Shown piece after piece: positions 1-10,600 of a DNA stretch of 64,000 bases; the stretch's first letter is position 1, and the number at the start of each line of letters is the position of its first letter. The stretch is from Nyssa sinensis (lineage: Eukaryota; Streptophyta; Magnoliopsida; Cornales; Nyssaceae). The translations under genes and the position numbers were made by a program. The notes beneath the pieces are model-generated. The model did not search any database, was not told the DNA's origin, and was given only the letters and a program-made list of their open reading frames with translations. The stretch lies in NCBI GenBank assembly GCA_008638375.1, contig CM018047.1, positions 51,592,679 through 51,656,678 of the forward strand, in the 5' to 3' direction.

Positions 1-33
1 TATATATATATATATTTTTATATATTTATATAT
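1..33. repeat. (TA)n microsatellite
   Basis: An almost pure TA run at the left edge of the window, interrupted by short T tracts. It probably continues outside the window. Confidence 0.8.
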
Positions 34-540
34 AATTTAACATGTATAACAAAAATTAACTCCTTTAGCCATTCTTTCGATGTTAGCAAGAATTGAGTAC
101 TGACATATGGATGCTCACGCTAGACATGTACCGGCAGACATAACACATTAAGTGTACAACATTTTTGAGATCAGAGTGTTGTATGCCTGTATATGTTTTG
201 TATCCTAGTCACATCGTACCAAACTCACATGGTTCGCAAATCCAATTCTGAAATACATTAGTGTTAATGTAAGTTTCAAAGAGAAAGCTACATTCTCATC
301 TCAAGGCAAATACTAATCAAATGGTTAACTCTTCTTTTGGATCATTCCGATTCTATTTTAGTAGTATGGAAACTACAACAAATGAGATGTCTCTGTATCA
401 GATGCTAATATTGCTTGGATACTTCCTACATGTATTCATAGTTTAGGTATTGTTTTAATTGGATGCGGATCCACACGTGTTTGACATGTAAATGCTAGGC
501 TAGCATATTTTGGCAAACTTCATGACTATGTATGCATACT

Positions 541-1150
541 CTAGTTCAAAAGTCCACTGAAAATCAAAGGAGCACAAACATTGAGGCTTGGAGACAGCAA
601 GAGGCAATCAAGACAAGGACAAACTTAAGAGAGAAGCTTCATTGACAAGAAGGATGTCCAAGCATCAAAGAAGATCAAAGGTCATTGCAAAAATAGACCT
701 AGGATCAAGATTTATGTTATAGAGCTCATATAGGCAAGTCTTGGTTGAAGAAGACGTAGTGGTCAAATTAGATAACACTAGGATGCATTGGTCAACCAAG
801 AAGAACGTCAACCAAAATAGTCCAGTGGCCAAAATAGTGCTTGTCCAAGAGGTCAAGCTGGTCGACCAAGTCACAAGTTGGTCAACAACTGATTGTCCAT
901 TGGTCAACCAAAGCATAAGTTCAACCAGTATTGGCCAGAATTCAAAAAATATATTCATTAATTAGTTGTTGAAAGATTTGGCTATATATTGAAAATTTGA
1001 AAGCTTCCAAATTAGAAGCTAATGGTGTTTTTGTGTGCCAAAGTGTGAGAGAACACTCGTACGATTAAAAAAAAGTTGCAAGAGAACACTTGTGAGCTAT
1101 AGTTGTGCAAAAATCACTCCTTAATTCCTTATACACTCAATATTTAAATT
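541..1150 (+). mobile_element. LTR-like sequence flanking the copia element (left part)
   Basis: This stretch has no conserved coding frame. Between about 775 and 930 it carries five or six imperfect copies of a TGGTCAACCAAG-like motif, and at 1045-1100 two copies of AGAGAACACT, both styles seen in plant LTRs. Together with 5950-6835 it may be one older LTR or solo LTR into which the copia element inserted. Neither outer end is resolved, so this is inference from sequence style and position. Confidence 0.35.
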
Positions 1151-1338
1151 TATGAAGAAATTTGCATTGTTTTATTTTTAGAGGAGTTTGTTTTTGTCAT
1201 TTTGGTGGAAGTAGTATAAATAAAAAGAATCAAGACACGGAGAGAACCCTAGTTAGTTCTTTCTCCCCAACTATTTTTCTCTTTCTTTTTTCTTCCTTTC
1301 TTCTCTTTTTTTTTTACTTGTTTTTTGTTTTTAAGACT
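1151..1338 (+). repeat. 5' LTR of the copia element
   Basis: It shares with the 3' LTR the blocks TTTTGGTGGAAGTAGTATAA and GAGAACCCTAGTTAGT, followed by a C/T-rich end. A TATAAATA box lies at about 1216. The left boundary is approximate because the first 15 bases are diverged from the TGTTGG start of the 3' copy. Confidence 0.8.
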
Positions 1339-1352
1339 TGGTATCAGAGCCA
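1339..1352 (+). other. Primer-binding site (initiator tRNA-Met type)
   Basis: TGGTATCAGAGCCA lies directly after the 5' LTR. This is the usual Ty1-copia primer-binding site, complementary to the 3' part of plant initiator methionine tRNA. Confidence 0.9.
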
Positions 1353-2019
1353 ACAATCAATACCAAAAATCATTAAAAATATATGAAAGACATCAGGAGG
1401 ACAGAAGAAACCAGAATTACGTAATGACATCATCATTTGTACCATGTTGACATCAACATTTCTTGGTGACCAAAAACTCAAAAGATTGGATCGCTTTTTC
1501 ATGCTGATTATCATGGTATTTTCTCAAATTTTTTGAAGCCATTTGATTGGTCTTTCCATTTTCGATTTTTCTTTTGAAAAATGGGTGTTCATATTGCGAT
1601 CTTTGATTTCAGCTGTTTGGAGGTGTTTGATGTTTCAAATCAAGTCTATGGGTGCAACTAGGATAGTGTGTGTTTCGTGGAGAGACCAATGTGCATTTGG
1701 GTTGGTTTTCTTTTTTTATATAGAGTGGAGACAGTGGGTTGACAACCCTTCTCAAATGGTCGGGAGTCTTGGGTGCTTTTGTTTTTTGATTTTTCTTGCA
1801 GCTTTTGTGTTCTGTGACCGCTGGGCATGGCTGGTTGTGTTAATTTTTAAGGCTTTGTTGCTGTTTGGTAGTTAAGCAATGGCTTCCAGGAGTTTTTTCT
1901 TTTTCTTATCACATTGTATTTGAATCTAGTTGTTGGTGTTTGAGAGCGTCCTAAGATGTTAGATACAGGTGAGATCACTCAAAATCAACAAAAAGGGGGT
2001 AGTAGGTCAGATTAGAACC

Positions 2020-2460
2020 TTGCATGAAAACCCTACTCTTCAAATTACCACTGTGAAATTGGATGGGCAAAACTACCTAACATGGTCTCAATCAACACTA
2101 CTCTTTATTAAGAGTAGGAAAAAATGGCTTATTTAGATGGCATAATTAAAGCACTACTAGAGGATGATCCTTCATTTAGAATTCCGAAAATTCTATAATT
2201 ATGTCTTGGCTGCTACATTCAATGATACCTGAGATTAGCAATAGTTATTTATCTTTGAAAACTGCAAAGGAGATTTGGGATGTAGCAGCACAGACTTACT
2301 CAAAAATGGGAAATACTGCAAGAATTTATGAGTTGAGGTGTCAGATACATGAAAAGAAATGCAAATGGAGAAACTTAAACCTAAAATCTCTCATAATCAA
2401 GACTTTGATGCAAGCAACCAATTGCTCCAAAAGGTTAAGCTGTTAGAGAATGGGCTAAGC
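2020..2460 (+). pseudogene. copia gag remnant (UBN2/gag-polypeptide type)
   Basis: Frames in this stretch read VKLDGQNYLTWSQ and, after a break, a UBN2-like block with KTAKEIWDVAAQTYSKMGN. Both are characteristic of the gag polyprotein of plant copia elements. Stops and a frame change separate the blocks, so no full gag is made. Confidence 0.8.
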
Positions 2461-2739
2461 CAACAATACATATCAAGCTCTCAACACATACTATAACAGT
2501 GGCTTCTACGAGTACTATTACTTGTCCTGCTACGTTGACTCAGGGCACCTCAGATGCAGACGTAGTAACACTTACTCAAGATGAGATTGACATTTTTAGA
2601 TGCCTTATGTCCCCCAACTAAATACATCCACCACTGCTTCCATCTCTTTGGCTCATTCAGGTAACCTAGTTGCATCCTTTATTGCATATGATATTATCTC
2701 TCATTCCCTTGGGATCATTGATTCAGGGCATATTATCAT

Positions 2740-5700
2740 ATGACCGATTGTTCTACTCTTTTTTCATCTTACAATAGTTGTTCCAGCAAAGACAAAATTA
2801 GAATTGTTGATGGTTCTCTGTCACCAATCTCAAGAAAATGTTATGTTTCAGTTGCACCATCTATGTCTCTTTCTTCAATGTTACATGTTCCCAATTTTTC
2901 AACTAATCTTCTCTCTATTAGTCATGTCACTACTGATTTAAATTGTAGTGTAACTTTTTTTCCTTCTCATTGTCTTCTAGGACTTGGCCACGAGGAAGAC
3001 AATTGGCAGTAGTTGAGGAAGATGATTGGCAATGGTAGAGCAAGAGATAGTCTTTACTTTTTGGATTCAATTCCTCTAGAACAATGAGATTCAGAGTGTT
3101 GATGATCCTGCGGAGACCAATTGGCTGTGGCACAGACATTTGCGACATACATCTTTCCATGTTTTGGAACATATTTTTCTTACTTTATCTTCTAAGACTC
3201 GTGTTTCTAAGTTTCATTGTGGAATATGTAAACTTGCTCACACCATTGTGTTTCTTTTCCATCTAGTCTTAATAAAAGTTCAGAACCTTATGTTATTGTG
3301 CATAATGATGTTTAGGATCCCTCTCATATGGCTTATTTGTTTGGATTATATTGGTTTGTCACATTCGTTGATGATTTTTGTAGGACCACTTGGGTTTACC
3401 AGTTGAAACATAAAACGATGTTTTTTCATGTTTCAAGACTTTTCACAAAATGGTGCTAGCACAGTTTGATACTTCCATTAAGATAATCTGTTCTGATAAT
3501 GGGGGTGAATATTTCTATGGTGGCCTTGAGTTCTATCTTTTTTAATATTGTATAGTACAACAAACTACTTGTGCATGTACACATCAACTAACTGGAATTG
3601 CTGAGAGAAAGAATTGCCATCTTCTAAAGGTTGTTAGGGCTTTATTATTTTCTATGAATCTCAAAGTCTTCTTATTGTTTCTTATCTTATAAATAGTGTG
3701 CCTACTATGTTCATGTTCCTAGTTCTTCTCATGATAAATTGGATCCTAAAGCTCTTCATTGTTTTCATTGGATACTCTCCCACTCAAAAGGGGTACAAGT
3801 CTTATCATCCTCCTCCCACGAAGTGATTTGTTTCCATGGAAGTAACCTTCTTCAAATCTATAGCGTATTTTTTGCCCTAGACTTCTCTTTAGGGGGAGAA
3901 CATTAGGAAAAGAAGTCCAAGTCTACTATACTTCCTACATTTGTTCATTCTAATCCCATTTATCCTAATGTACCAACAATTGTGTCGACTGAGGTGCTGC
4001 CTAAGGAGTGGATTGTTCACTCAAGGAGACAGAAGGATAAGACTATTTCTCCTCTGACCTGCCATCTATCTTCCTTGGACCCAGGTGATCATTCTTCTAC
4101 TCTTGTTAATGAATATACTGTTACTAATGCTCCCAATCACAATTCTAATGTTCCTACTGCTCTTCGGAAAGGTGTTCGATCTTGCACACAACATCTGATT
4201 TCTAACTTTGTTTCTTATAACAAGCTCTCACCATCTTATCGTGCCTTTGCGTCTCAGTTGTCTTCAATTTCTATGCCTCAAAGTTTGTAGGATGCTATTA
4301 GGAATCCAAAATGAAAGGAAGTAATGAATGAAAAGATGAGAGCTCTAAAGAAAAACAATACTTGGGAACTCGTTAAGTTACTTGGAGGGAAGAAGACGGT
4401 TGGATGCAAATAGGTGTACACAATGAAGCATAAGGCAAATGAATCTATTGAAAGATACAAAGCGATGTTGGTGGCAAAAGGCTTTACACAGACCTATGTG
4501 ATTGATTATCAGGAGACGTTTGCTCCAATAGTAAAAATGAAATCCATTCAGGTTCTCTCTCTACCTGCAAACTTTAGTTGGCCTCTTCAACAATTGAACG
4601 TGAAGAATGCTTTTTTCCATGAAGATTTAGAGGGGGAAGTGTTTATGGATGTTTCACCTAGATTTGAGCAACTAACGGCAGAGTGTGCAGATTAAAGAAG
4701 GCATTATACAGATTAAAACAATCTCCTAAAGTATGGTCTGGGAGGTTTCTTCATGCTATGTTGGCATGCGGCTATAAATAGAGTCAGGGTGATCATACAT
4801 TATTTATTTGACGTTCACAGGAAGGCAAGTCAAGTGCTCTCATTGTGTATGTGGATAATATTGTTATAACTGGTGATGATTTGGAGGAAATTGAGAAACT
4901 GGAAGCCTAAGTGACTAAAGAGTTTGAAATAAAAGACTTAGGAAATCTGAAGTACTTTTTAGTTATCAAGGTTGCTAGATCCCGAAAGGGTATTTATCTC
5001 ACAAAAAAAAGATGTTCTGAAACTTTTGAATAAAACATGGATGTTTGGGTGAGAATCCATTGATACTCCAGCAGAGCAGAATCATAAGTCAGGAGAGGAT
5101 AATGAAGGTGCTTTAGTAAACAGGGGAGATATCAGCAATTCGTTGGAAAGTTATATGTCGCACACTCACCCAGATATAACATTTGTAGTGAGTGTGATGA
5201 ATCAGTTTATGCATGCACCTCATGAGTCACGTATGGAGGCTGTTTATCGGATTCTTTACTATTTAAAATTTTCTCTACACAAGGGCTTGTGATTCTCAAA
5301 ACATGAACACTTAAGAGAGTGGAATCATATACAGATGCAGCTTGGTCTGGTTCCGTTACTAACCAGAGAACTACGTTTGGTTATTGCACTTTTATAGGAG
5401 GAAATTTGGTGATATGGCATAGTAAAATGCAATCAATTGTGGCTTCATCTAGTGCAGAGACAGAATTCAAAGCTATAGCACATGAAGTTTGAGTTAATCT
5501 AGTGAAGATATTGTTAAAAGAGTTTGGTTTTAATTTTAAGGAATACATGAGACTTTATTGTAATAACAAGGTAGCAATTAACATAGCTCACAATCTTGTT
5601 CATCATTATTGAACCAAGCATATTGAAGTTAACAGGCACTTTATTAAAAAATAATTGGATTTTGGTATTATCTGTACTCCTTATGTGAAGAAGGGAGACT

Positions 5701-5760
5701 AACTTGCAAATATGTGGACTAAGAAAGTCTTTCATAATATTGTAAACAAGCTAGGCATAT
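2740..5760 (+). pseudogene. copia pol remnant (integrase, reverse transcriptase, RNase H)
   Basis: From left to right: a protease-like and pre-integrase stretch (2740-3170); an integrase core block with HQLTGIAERKN at about 3587; a reverse-transcriptase start containing RYKAMLVAKGFTQ and YQETFAPIVKM (4450-4540); the catalytic YVDNIVITGDD block near 4849, where the usual second Asp of YVDD is Asn; then RNase H with DAAWSG (about 5335), SSSAETEFKA (about 5450) and KHIEVNRHFI (about 5618). At least several stops and frameshifts interrupt it. The altered catalytic motif also argues that this is a dead copy. Confidence 0.88.
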
Positions 5761-5790
5761 GTGATATCTTTGCTCTAATTTGAGGGGGAC

Positions 5791-5949
5791 TGTTGGAATA
5801 TGAATTGTTTTATTTTTTGGGGACTTTTTGGTGGAAGTAGTATAAATAAAAATAACTGGGAAGAGAACCCTAGTTAGTCTCTCTCTTTCTCCCAACCTGT
5901 TTCTGTCTTTCTTTTCTCTTCCTTTTTTCTTCTCTTTTCTGTATTTTCA
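5791..5949 (+). repeat. 3' LTR of the copia element
   Basis: It begins TGTTGGAATATG directly after a polypurine tract and ends TATTTTCA, so it has the TG...CA ends of an LTR. At 159 bp it is short. It carries the same TATAAATA box and GAGAACCCTAGTTAG block as the 5' copy. Confidence 0.85.
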
Positions 5950-6835
5950 ACTATGAAAGAGAGTGATTACATATGCACACACAAACAAGGTGCTTGTAAA
6001 AGAAGCAATCATAGGAAGATCAAAAGGCTCCTTAACATCATATTGAGGTAAACATCCTTTATATTTGTGTATTTGTCAGACATATACCTCACACACCATT
6101 CCCTTAACCTCCTAGAGACGTGAGGAACCAAAATTGGTTCTAGATGAGCCAAAATACTTGCACACATTGAAAACCTAGACTAAAATCCCCTTGAATTGAA
6201 TCTCAATGGGTTGGTTGTTGATAAGTCAAGTGGCATAAAACAAACTTTGATTCTAGGTGAAACAAAACTCCTTATTGAGTGTTAAAAGCTAAGGAGGAAA
6301 TCCTTTTGAGTTAGATGTCATTAGTTTTGAAGGTTAATCAAGTTTCATAAAACCTTCATTGGTTCTAGGTTGTTCCTAGAAAACCTAGGTAAATCTTAAT
6401 TGTGCACTAGGTAGGTTAATGTGTTGGCCTTGATATAAAACTATCACATGTAAAGATTTTTGAGTGAACCTGAAAAATCCTTCTATTAGTGAAAAATCCG
6501 GTGAGGAGACGGGAGAGGATGTAGAAAATTGACCAAACCACTACAAATCTCTATGTTCATTGTGCTCATTTATTTTGAATATTTACATTGTTTTGAATGA
6601 ATGCATGAGAATTGCTCTTTTCATAACCATTGTATACGTAGTTAAAATTCTATCAATCAATTTAATGTATGGCTACTAGTGATTGAATATTCGATTGAAG
6701 TAATATTGTTGTATATTCCATCTAACTGAATTGTCGTTTTGAATGTGTATTGTCTATGATTGCTTGAGCATTGAAGTTATATCTCTATTATCACTTGCAG
6801 TCTATCTTAACACACTACAAACAAGAGCATCAGGG
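5950..6835 (+). mobile_element. LTR-like sequence flanking the copia element (right part)
   Basis: The block at 6480-6560 (TCCGGTGAGGAGACGGGAGA, then ACCAAACCACTACAAATC) and the end near 6810 (CTTAACACACTACAAACAAG) resemble the 3' half of long plant copia (SIRE/Maximus-type) LTRs. It has no coding frame. It is probably the continuation of the sequence at 541-1150, interrupted by the younger copia insertion. Confidence 0.4.
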
Positions 6836-7357
6836 GCATAGGATAAATTGGAGTATTATTGTAAAGAACAAAAAGAAAAGGTTTTTAATTTTAAATAATT
6901 GGACCATGTTTTAAAGAAGAAAGACGATGACAATAATGATAACGATGATGAAGAATCTTGTTGAATCTTATCCCAACTCCTGTCCATGCAACTAGATTCT
7001 TATTTTTCTAATGTGAATTCTAATATTATAGTTAGAATTTTAGAATATTTGACAAATTCCTAAAAATGAATGTATAGCATATTATAATGTCTATATCTAT
7101 AATGATAAATAATCCTATAATGTTTGTATATGTTATTTGTGTTGCTTTAGCAGTAGCCTATTTTTTCATAATTTTTCATATCGGAGTGTATGTATCTTGC
7201 CGTATCCATATCTTGCATCTGTATCATGCTTCATTGGATGCTATTATTATAGTTTTCTAATAAGTCTCACTTTTCTTGACATTGATGGCACGCTAGATTT
7301 CATGGACTGTTGACCAATAAAAACATAAATATGATGATGATTATGAATGAGACTTAC
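6836..7357. other. Non-coding, PHYC intron 3 (start)
   Basis: This DNA lies immediately 3' of PHYC exon 3 on the minus strand. It is AT-rich with GAT/GAA-rich patches (about 6920-6960). No frame resembling the expected last PHYC exon is seen here. Confidence 0.6.
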
Positions 7358-7654
7358 CGAAATTCTAGATGAAGAACTTGCATCTTTGTCCCTATATGTT
7401 CCTTTCTCGAAGTTAACTTGAGTAGAACCGACGATCCTTCAGATGCAGGAGTAAAGAGGAGAGCATTTGTCAGAAAATCTGAAAGCACTTGCTGAAGCCT
7501 CAAGTTGTCACCATACAAGTACATGGGTGATACTTCAGCAGGTAAATCACATATGACTTGCACTTGGCGCTCCCGACTCAGAATCATAACTTGATTTACG
7601 ACCACTTCCAGGGCTTCCCCAAGATTAAATTCACTAGAGTTCATTTCCATATAG
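7358..7654 (-). CDS. PHYC: PHYC exon 3: kinase-like module, N-box
   Basis: It is 297 bases and ends ...LHLEFR. It holds the N-box-like stretch [19 protein letters not shown] and a following FTPA. Acceptor TTTGCAG at 7656-7655, donor TTTCG|GTAAGT at 7357-7356. The donor is a strong consensus site, which implies that another exon follows downstream, outside what I can recognise. Confidence 0.93.
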
Positions 7655-10600
7655 CTGCAAATGGGTTCGACAAGGATCACAAGTTGTCCAAAAAATAACT
7701 GGACATTAAGATTTAAACAATTACTGCACCAATCCAAGAAAAGGTTAATTGCTGTGATGGGCACCAAAGGTCAGACAACAGAATAGTAATAAATTGAGGA
7801 CTAAATCATGTTTAAAACTTTAAATTCATCATCACAACTCATATATAATTAATGATTAATGATAAGAAAAAATCTAAAACAAGTCCTGCACATTAATAAA
7901 TTTAATAGCAGGGAAAGTGGCAGACATGTGAAGCAGGACGTGACAACAGATGACACAGAAAAAATGTGCCCTGACTTGATCAGAAGACCACAATGAAACA
8001 GCATACTACAATATTTTATACAGTTAGAAAACAAAATGATGAACCACCTAGACAAGAATGCATAAAGTAAGATGATTACTATGATCAAATCTTATAGACT
8101 TTGATGAGCTCTCTTCCGTGGACCACTGAATGATGGATCTCGCCTTCTTCCATTCTTTCTTCATTTTCCTTTTCCTTTTCCTTTTTCAATTTTTTTCAAA
8201 CCATCCTTTTCTAGTATCAGTCTTTGTATTTGATACTATTTGCACTGGGATCATAATCACATCCTCATTTTCATCATCAGTATGCAACTACAACAAGCAG
8301 AGTTCTTCTCTTTCTTAAGGAGGAAGGAGGGTTTTCCAAGAAGCAGTTAACCCACGCATGGACTACTGGTCTACTACTACATTTTACTATTATTAATATG
8401 AGAGTGCCTCGCCCAATCACTCAGGGTTGGCAACATGAATCTTTGTCGGTTGATCCAGCCTACCAAATAATTCTTCTCCCAATCTAAAGCATGAAATACT
8501 AAAACAATTCATCTAATTTTATTACCCTCCTTTAGCACTAATCCCCCCTTAAAGACTTTGTACTTGCAATAATCCATGACTTCTCCCTGGTGTCACCATT
8601 GACAATTTCTTTGACAGGTCTTAAGAATCACAAATCAGCACTTCTATATTTTATTCCCCATTCAGGCTAATCCTGAGGACACTAACTATCATCTTTCACA
8701 GTTACTTTACACATGAACTTCATATCGGTTACAGTCCTCTAATAAATTATATATGGATTGCCTAACATTCTGCATAATGTAAGAGTATAGGGACCTGTGA
8801 CAGCACCCAGGAAGCATACTCTGCTATAGCCATCTGGCAAATCCTCCTCATTCTCTTGGTATGATCAAGCTATGGCACCAATATATCCTAACCACGTATC
8901 TTTAAAGACAACCACCTTTTCATAAGCAATATTCCTGAAGGTGTATATGTTCTTTCCTTGTTGACAAGATTTATTTTTTAGAAATTTAATGCTTGATAAT
9001 TTTCCATTTTTGCTCTCTCTCTCTCACACACACACTCACATAGACACAGAGACAGTAAGAGGGAGTATTTGGTAAGCCAAGCCAATGTCCTGTTTATAAG
9101 ATTTTCAGGGTTGGCTCATCCATATCTTGTCAAGTTTGTCTCCCGTCCATGTTTGTGCATAGGTTCCATCACCCTACTCCAACCAACTACAGATGCACGG
9201 GCCAAGGAAACTAATATTGAATGAGATACAACCAAACCAAAAAGATGTATAAAAACTAAAAAGTAACAAATGATGTGAGCCTATTGTAACCAGGAAATCA
9301 ATCGTCTTATATAAAATCCATATGCCAGTTAGTGCTACCTTTTACCTATTTTCAACATCAAAATGTAATCTCAAAAGACACGTTCCCTGTAGCACCAACA
9401 AAATCAGTAACCTCAGTAGGCTTGTGGAGAGATTTTCTTCTCTCTTAAAATTCTCACATCAACTATGCAATTAGGAAGAAATCTCAGTACCATACCTCTT
9501 TGGTATAAAAAATTCTTCTGAATGTCAATTTTGTTTTGTTCTTTTTTGATAGATAAGAAAAATTATTGCTAAGGTCTTAATCATTATCGTAATGAGTGTG
9601 TAGCTTGCACTTGGAAATTATCCATCACATAATACTAACAATGATGATTACAATACCGCGATGGTATAACAATGACGATGATGAAAAAAATGATAACAAT
9701 AAAATAATAAATTACTGTTATATACCTTTTAAAGGTAATCAATGAATTATGTCTGTACTATAAGCCTCTGGAACATGCTATGGGTGTAAAGTCAAACATC
9801 ATTTTTCCATTCTTGATTAATATGAAATACTAATTTGCAGGACACCAAATAAATACTACTCTTCTCTATCTCTTGCAGAAACTTTATAAAGTTCAATTTT
9901 CCCTCTTAATGTTTTATGTGTTCACTGGGTACCACTCCTACCAAGTATTTTGCTTCCTTCTTGCATCTTATTTATCACCTATTTTTAAACAAAATTCAAC
10001 TCTTAACCTATGTTGATACTATGTGGTCTTTGACTCTAGGTAGCCCAAGTCTTTGGAACAATTATTAAACATAAGGATCCCAAATAAGACCGCTACTGCT
10101 TCACGAAATTAAACTTCGTGTTGACCTATTTCAAAGAATGCAGAAGGGGCATAAAGGTGCAGTGAAAAAAAAAGACACATGCATGCAATTATGCATTTAA
10201 GTATATGTAAAGCAAGATTAAAACAACTGTGTATTTAAATATCGTTGCATCAAGACTGGAGATACAATAATAAATCATCTCTAACAAAGAAGCAATATTC
10301 CAATTTCATTGATGACCGTACAATAAATAGTTCTCAGAAGATCATACCATTCCTCAATACTCTCAATATCCGTGTCATCAACGATCTTGGCCAATTGTTC
10401 CTGGCACAATGAGCTCATCTTCAGAAGCTGCCTCTGTTCTTTGCTCAAATCAGAAGTCCCCATCAGATTCTGAATACACTTGATCCCATTTAAAGGGTTT
10501 TTGATTTCATGGCGAAGATAAGCCAATTTTGTGAGGTTATTTCCTGCTGCCTGTTCTGATATCCTTTGCACTTGCATTGCATATTGAAGTTCTGGACTAG

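Larger units (their letters stand above)
1151..5949 (+). mobile_element. Decayed Ty1-copia LTR retrotransposon
   Basis: Two related short LTRs (about 1151-1338 and 5791-5949) flank an interior with a tRNA-Met primer-binding site just after the 5' LTR and a polypurine tract (TGAGGGGGAC) just before the 3' LTR. The interior reads in copia order: gag, protease-region remnant, GAG-pre-integrase, integrase, reverse transcriptase, RNase H. Many stops and frameshifts break it, so it cannot be autonomous. The two LTRs differ at many sites and in length, which suggests an old insertion. I could not find a convincing 5-bp target duplication. The element is antisense to PHYC and lies in the DNA where PHYC intron 3 continues. 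Confidence 0.9.

Noticed and set aside
741..965. Overlapping frames on both strands near the left edge
   Set aside because: They run through the TGGTCAAC word array of the LTR-like sequence and have no protein family features.
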